Both the position numbers and the translations under genes were made by a program. The notes beneath the pieces are model-generated. The model ran no database searches, was not told where the DNA came from, and saw only the letters and a list, made by a program, of their open reading frames with translations. From Rutidosis leptorrhynchoides (lineage: Eukaryota > Streptophyta > Magnoliopsida > Asterales > Asteraceae), in contig NC_092335.1 in the NCBI RefSeq assembly GCF_046630445.1, positions 633,754,001 through 633,818,000 on the forward strand: a stretch of DNA of 64,000 nucleotides. Direction: 5' to 3'. This document shows, piece by piece, positions 59,140 to 64,000 of this stretch. Positions within the stretch are counted from its first letter, which is position 1. Every line of letters begins with the position of its first letter.

Positions 59140-61307
59140 ATGCCTAGATTCTCATTCTTCAGCAAAATGGTAAAAATTACACTCCTAAACTCATAAATTT
59201 GCTAGTTTTTGTGATAAATTCCAATTTTTTACCTAATGCAATTTTGTTAATTTATAGTGTAATTAGTGTTAAATTGTTAGTATTTTATGCATGTATAACC
59301 TAGATTGATGCTATTTAACATGATTTGAAGCCAAAAACTTCAAAATTTTTAGAAATCTAGGGTTTGTGTTCTTGAGCAATTTGGGGCTTTTTGATATAAA
59401 CAGGTTATGGCCAATTTTTGTCATGAATTATTGCTAAATTGAGTAGTGTAACATGTTTAGATAGTTAAATGATCCAAACATTGATCCTAAACATGATTTT
59501 TGGAGATTAAAGTGGACTTTTTAAGTCCAAAATTCATGAACTTGATTAATTTGATATATTTGCCATTTGAGACTTGTTTAATTATTAGTAATGAATATTT
59601 TGACATGTTATTTGAGTTAAAAGCTTATGAACTTTGTATACATTCTCATATTTGCTTATTTGAAAAGTGTAGAATTGTGAAAAATTGTGAAAATGTGTAT
59701 AAGTTTAATTTTGATTTAACATGTTATAGTGATTGTTTTAAGTTGTTATTTTGCTAACACTAATGCATATTTGGATGCACAAATTTTGTGTTTAATGTGT
59801 TTTGCAGAAAGCCGATACTGGAGGTTCAGGAGCATCATCATCTAGACGACCAGCACCAGAACCAGAACCAGAAATGCAACACGAACAAGAACCACAACAG
59901 GAACAACAACAACAGCCTGATCAGCACGTACCTTATTATGATCCGGTATAGTTTGTTGATGAATTCATAGTATTCCCAATGAGGCCGCCAGTAGAATTTC
60001 CAACGATTCCTGAGCACACTCTGCATCCTAATCTGAGATTTGATAGGAGATGGAGAGATTACGAGACATATCAAAGGAACAAATTCAAATTGGTAACAAA
60101 AAATGTAGAGGTGCCAAGGGTAATCGATTGAGCCCCTTTGGAAACGGTCCATCTAGCTAACCGTGTTAGACAGCTTTTAGTTCAAAGGTATGGCAGTTCT
60201 TCTTTTACAGATTGGGAACGTCTTTTCACCATTCGTAGACCTGTATATAAGGAATGGTGTGTTGAGTTGATGAGTACTGTATCACTTGATACAAATATAG
60301 TTAGAATAGATGATAGAAGATTTCTTAGGTTTATCCTTGGCGGTAGGATGTACAGAATGTCCATGCTGGACATGGCCAGGGCCTTACAGATATATACTCC
60401 TGGTGAGTTGCTATTACCCGATTGTACAAATTTGATTCATTATGGTGAAAGGGTAGATAGTAACTTTGACGCTAACGCCATTTGGAGGCGTATGTCACAT
60501 TTTGATGTTTTTACATGAGCAGGAGGACACTCCTATACACATATTGACAGAGCCGAGCTTCGTATTATTCATAGATTTTTAGCTAACTCGATTACACAGA
60601 GAGGTCATAATAAAGAAAAAATTACCTTACATGATTTATTCTACCTAAAGTGTATTCGGGATCCTAGAAGCTTTGTCAATATCCCTTACTGTGTTGCTTT
60701 TTATTTATCTAAAATGATAGAGGGAATGCAGGACGGGAGTATAATAGGAGGAGGTATTTTTGTTACTCTCATTGGAGAGTATTTAGGTGTTGATAGGAAC
60801 CAAGGGGGTCCATTACAGCTTTGTAGAGAACAGGTTGAGCCCTTAGGATTGAAAGTTTATGTGGGTGCTAAGGTATTGAAAAGTAGACGTAACCAGGCAG
60901 TACCCTATGAGGGATCTCATCCTCAGGTAGAGAGAGGCTCAGACGAGGAAATGGAGGAGGCGGAAGACATTAGGGATGTCTTTCGAGATGCTATTCTTGA
61001 CGTCCACGTTCGTATAGATGAGGAAGCAATGACGAACGCGGCCAGACATAGTATGTATGAGCAGTGGAACTCCGAGCGAGTATACGAGGATTATAGGCGA
61101 CGCCAACACGATAGATGGTTAGTTCATCAGCACCAAATCATGAGCCAGCTATCATATCAGGTACCAAATAATTACATACCTACTCGACCTGCTCATTTTG
61201 CGCCACACATCCCCGATATCCGACCACCCTTTAACCGGTATGACTATAATCAAGCCTATCAGAACACCTATAACCAACAATGGAACCCACCTGACGAGAT
61301 GAACTGA
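59140..61307 (+). pseudogene. Env-like region of Athila element D
   Basis: Fossil third-gene region typical of Athila elements, which are known to use a splice acceptor before it. A short ATG-led stretch at 59140 (MPRFSFFSK) ends near a GTAAAA donor-like site. A good acceptor TGTGTTTTGCAG lies at 59797-59808, before a Ser/Pro/Glu/Gln-rich segment. The conserved core (about 60.14-60.5 kb) has RRPVYKEWCVELMSTVSL and RFLRFILGG, matching the protein family named after ATHILA ORF1. The far part (60.7-61.3 kb) is acidic, then Tyr/Asn/Pro-rich. It has several breaks. No clear signal peptide or fusion protein features were seen, so 'env-like' is by position. Confidence 0.65.
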
Positions 61308-63430
61308 ACCCATATCCAGACTGATTTAGTTCCATTTGGTTATTTATATGATTTTTATGTTTTTATCTTTTTACTTATTCATGTTTAAACTTATGTTATT
61401 GAATATACTTATGTAATCTTTATCATTTTTATTATTATTGTGTACTAATATTTCACATTTAGGATTTGAAAGTGGGATATTAAGTCCCATTTCAAATTGC
61501 CATGCATGTTTATATTTGTATGTATGTATATGGTAAATTGTACAAAACAGGGTAAAACAGCGCATTTTCAAAGACTGGCATTAAGTTCAGCAAAAGCTAC
61601 TAATTTTGACGACAAGATAAATGTGATGTAACAACAGACGGAATGGACAAATGATATGTACCATTTATCATTCAGCAAACAAACGCCAATATGTTTGGAA
61701 ACTTTGGTAAAATTTAATCATTTCTACGCTAATCACCCTCAATAATTTAAATTGTTACTGATTTCTTGCAAATGAGGGCATTGCAAGATCTTAAGTGTGG
61801 GAAGAGGTTAAATTCTTTCAGATTTTTTAAATTTTTTTACTTTAAACACTTGGTTACCATTAGAAATACTAGTAAAGTAGTAGTTGTATTAGAATCTAGT
61901 GCTCTCTGATAATAAAGAACAGCCCTAGTATTATATACTGACTACCCAATTCTAGTAAAATTTTTCAAAATTTTCAATTAAATGAACTCAAAATCATGTT
62001 TATACATATTTATGAACGATAAAACTAGGTGTTAACACCGAAATTATTGTTACCTCGGAAAGGACATAAATTGAGAAACAAACCAAAATGTTAAAATTCA
62101 TTTAAAATGGAATAGAGGACAATAAAAAGGAAAATAAAAGCCAAGTGTGGGAAATTTTCACCGAGTTATTCAAAATACATATCACATATTTTTGTACAAA
62201 TAATTGAAAATACTTTTGTTTTGGACGATAATTAACTGTTTTACCCGAAGAAAGAAAAGAAGAGATGGATCTACACGATGAATCAATTCCATCGTTAAAA
62301 GGAAGTAAAGTCTTTCGAAAAAGACACGCGCTTCTTGATTTAGGTCATGAAGTTGTCGTCCAGACCAGCTGTAGGTTGATGAAAAATCTAGAAAAGTCAT
62401 CTCTAAAATCAGCAGGAAATCCACGGACCTCAGCATAAAACAGGTTCGCCAAGTGGTCAGATTTATCCTAACTATGAGAAGGATTTATCTCGTACAATGG
62501 GGGGCACCGTGCAAATTAGCTTGATAAGACTAATAAATCAGATCTCCAAAAAGGATAATCTCCTTAAAAGATCAAAAATCAGCTTTTAAGCCTGATATTA
62601 CTCAATCCTAGAGATTGACCTTAAAGATTGAGAATTCAAACTCATGGAATTCAATGATATCTAAACTCGAGCTTGAACGAGAAAATATTTTGATCAAATT
62701 ATAAACCGATTTGTTTTCTGAAAACCCATTTTCAATGCGTTCATTACCATTGAACGTAAAATCCTAGGAATTTACCTGGAATTCATTAGGTCATCTGAAC
62801 CAAATCGGGTGTCAACCGTAAGAACGGTGGTTGCATAGCATGGTCGAAGACAGGACCTTGTGCCAGACCGAAAAATCATAAGGGTGAGCTTTACTATTGC
62901 TCCTACAAAGGATAGTAATTGCATCCGACACGTTATAGACCATAATTAAAAGCATGTCAGGGGACATTGCCTTAACAGTTGTTTGTTCAACGCTTTCCTT
63001 TATAACCGGATGGTAGTTTACCGAAAGGTAATATACGGAGCAAGTATACTGGATGTGTTGCTTTCCTAATACAAGGTTAGCAAGTGGGTGACACAAAACC
63101 ACAAGTTTTGAGCTAAAATTTTCAAATCTGAAACCCACCAAGCCCACAAAAATATTTTGCAAACACCGGTGAAGGGTTATTCCGGAAAACTTATCTAGGA
63201 TAAAAACTAGATTTAATTTTCAAAAGATCAAATGTTTTCATAAAGATCCAATTTCCTTAATGGATCTAAATTTTATAGTCATGTGGGACTGTAAACCACA
63301 TCGTTACTACCATTGTTTATACCGCCGTAAAGAAATCACTGATGTACAAAGTGTGAAGAATAAAGAAGTGATTCTAGTATTTCAAGACTATATTGCTTGA
63401 GGACAAGCAACGCTCAAGTGTGGGAATATT
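61308..63430 (+). other. Non-coding 3' tail of element D up to the polypurine tract
   Basis: About 2.1 kb without genes. Polypurine-like AAGTGTGGGAA occurs three times: 61793, 62143 and 63416. The last abuts the 3' LTR and is the functional tract by position. A hairpin TTGCTTG-AGGA-CAAGCAA (63393-63410) sits just before it. The minus-strand reading frames in this tail have no family features. Confidence 0.6.
63416..63430 (+). other. Polypurine tract of element D
   Basis: AAGTGTGGGAATATT immediately before the 3' LTR start TGATAATGC. Confidence 0.6.
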
Positions 63431-64000
63431 TGATAATGCTAAACACGAACATATATTTCATAGCATTATTCCTCAAGAAAGACAAGCTTTTAGTTGCAAT
63501 TGTCCTATTTACAAGTGATATTCATTTAAATAATAAAAGGTGAAGACAAAAGACAGATTCGACGAATTGAAGACGCAAACGACCAAAAAGCTCAAAAGTA
63601 CAAAATACAATCAATGAGGTTCCAATTATTGATAAGAAACGTCTCAAAATTACAAGAGTATAAGATTTAAAACGAAAAGTACAAGATATTAAATTGTACG
63701 CAAGGACGTTCGAAAATCCGAAACCGGGACCAGAGTCAACTCTCAACGCTCGACGCAACGGACTAAAAATTACAAGTCAACTATGCATATGAATATAATA
63801 TAATATATAATTAATTCTTAAAATTAATATATATATATTATATTATATTTAAATAAACGTCGGCAGAAGAAAACAACCAAAAGTTGCTCTCCCCAGCTGG
63901 CCATGCGATCGCATGGCCTGGAAGGCATAAATCCATGCGATCGCATGAGCCCCTTTTCCAGATCACAGGCCTATAAAAATCGAGCTTTGGTGCACCATTT
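63431..64000 (+). repeat. 3' LTR of Athila element D (first 570 bp)
   Basis: Begins TGATAATGCTAAACACGAAC and matches 48412 onward with scattered differences, to the window end. It includes palindrome module 4 and a TATA box at 63972-63979. Confidence 0.88.
63902..63947. promoter_or_regulatory. Paired palindrome module 4 (U3 of 3' LTR)
   Basis: CATGCGATCGCATG at 63902-63915 (extended to the perfect 20-mer GGCCATGCGATCGCATGGCC) and at 63934-63947, 32 bp apart, just upstream of the TATA box at 63972. Confidence 0.55.

Larger units (their letters stand above)
48412..64000 (+). mobile_element. Athila-type Ty3/gypsy element D (3' LTR cut by window end)
   Basis: Plus-strand element inserted in gypsy C after ATTAC (48407-48411). 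It has a 5' LTR (48412-50407), a tRNA-Asp primer-binding site, a long leader, gag, protease, RT, RNase H, integrase, an extra zinc-knuckle ORF, a ~1.8 kb spacer, an env-like region, a 2 kb tail, a polypurine tract and the first 570 bp of the 3' LTR. The Asp primer site, the DLGASINLMP protease motif and the env-like protein put it in the Athila lineage. Total length would be about 17 kb. The coding part has a few breaks (about three in pol). The visible LTR parts differ by roughly 2-3% by eye, so it is probably about a million years old. Confidence 0.9.

Overview
This is a plant nuclear window, very probably from a eudicot and perhaps from Asteraceae. The Asteraceae guess rests only on the look of the Ty3/gypsy and Athila proteins. 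A small island of host genes sits in AT-rich DNA packed with transposable elements. No bacterial-type gene, rRNA or CRISPR array was seen.

Layout: (1) 1-7931 is the 3' part of a Ty3/gypsy chromovirus (Tekay-like, element A) with a long open gag-pol frame and a 3.57 kb 3' LTR. It has landed in a Harbinger/Tourist-type MITE. (2) 8-10.6 kb holds MITE relics and a candidate Helitron end. (3) 10.65-19.4 kb is the gene island: prefoldin subunit 2 (PFD2, + strand, with a probable 1.6 kb 5'-UTR intron), plastid SecE (SECE1, - strand), a LINE-like retroposon, tRNA-Ile(AAU), and a five-exon gene matching DOUBLE-STRAND BREAK FORMATION (DFO), a meiotic recombination factor. (4) 19.4-30.9 kb has no recognisable gene. 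It contains SINEs, a solo LTR inside a SINE tail, a CACTA element, hAT-like and Harbinger-like MITEs, and a candidate minus-strand Helitron. (5) 30.9-48.4 kb is a nested stack: an old minus-strand gypsy element (C), whose ~3.4 kb LTR carries a Mutator-like element, whose right inverted repeat in turn carries a younger minus-strand gypsy element (B). (6) 48.4 kb to the window end is a plus-strand Athila-type element (D), inserted in the internal region of C, with gag, pol, an extra zinc-knuckle ORF, an env-like region and the start of its 3' LTR.

The host genes do unrelated jobs: cytosolic chaperone, thylakoid protein translocation, tRNA and meiotic break formation. They are neighbours rather than a pathway. 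The most unusual unexplained signal is in element D. A 14-bp palindrome (CATGCGATCGCATG or a one-base variant) occurs in four pairs, and every pair has the same 32-bp start-to-start spacing. The pairs lie in each LTR just upstream of the TATA box, in the leader after the primer-binding site, and just before the env-like region.

All boundaries, target-site duplications and similarities were read by eye. No alignment or database search was run.
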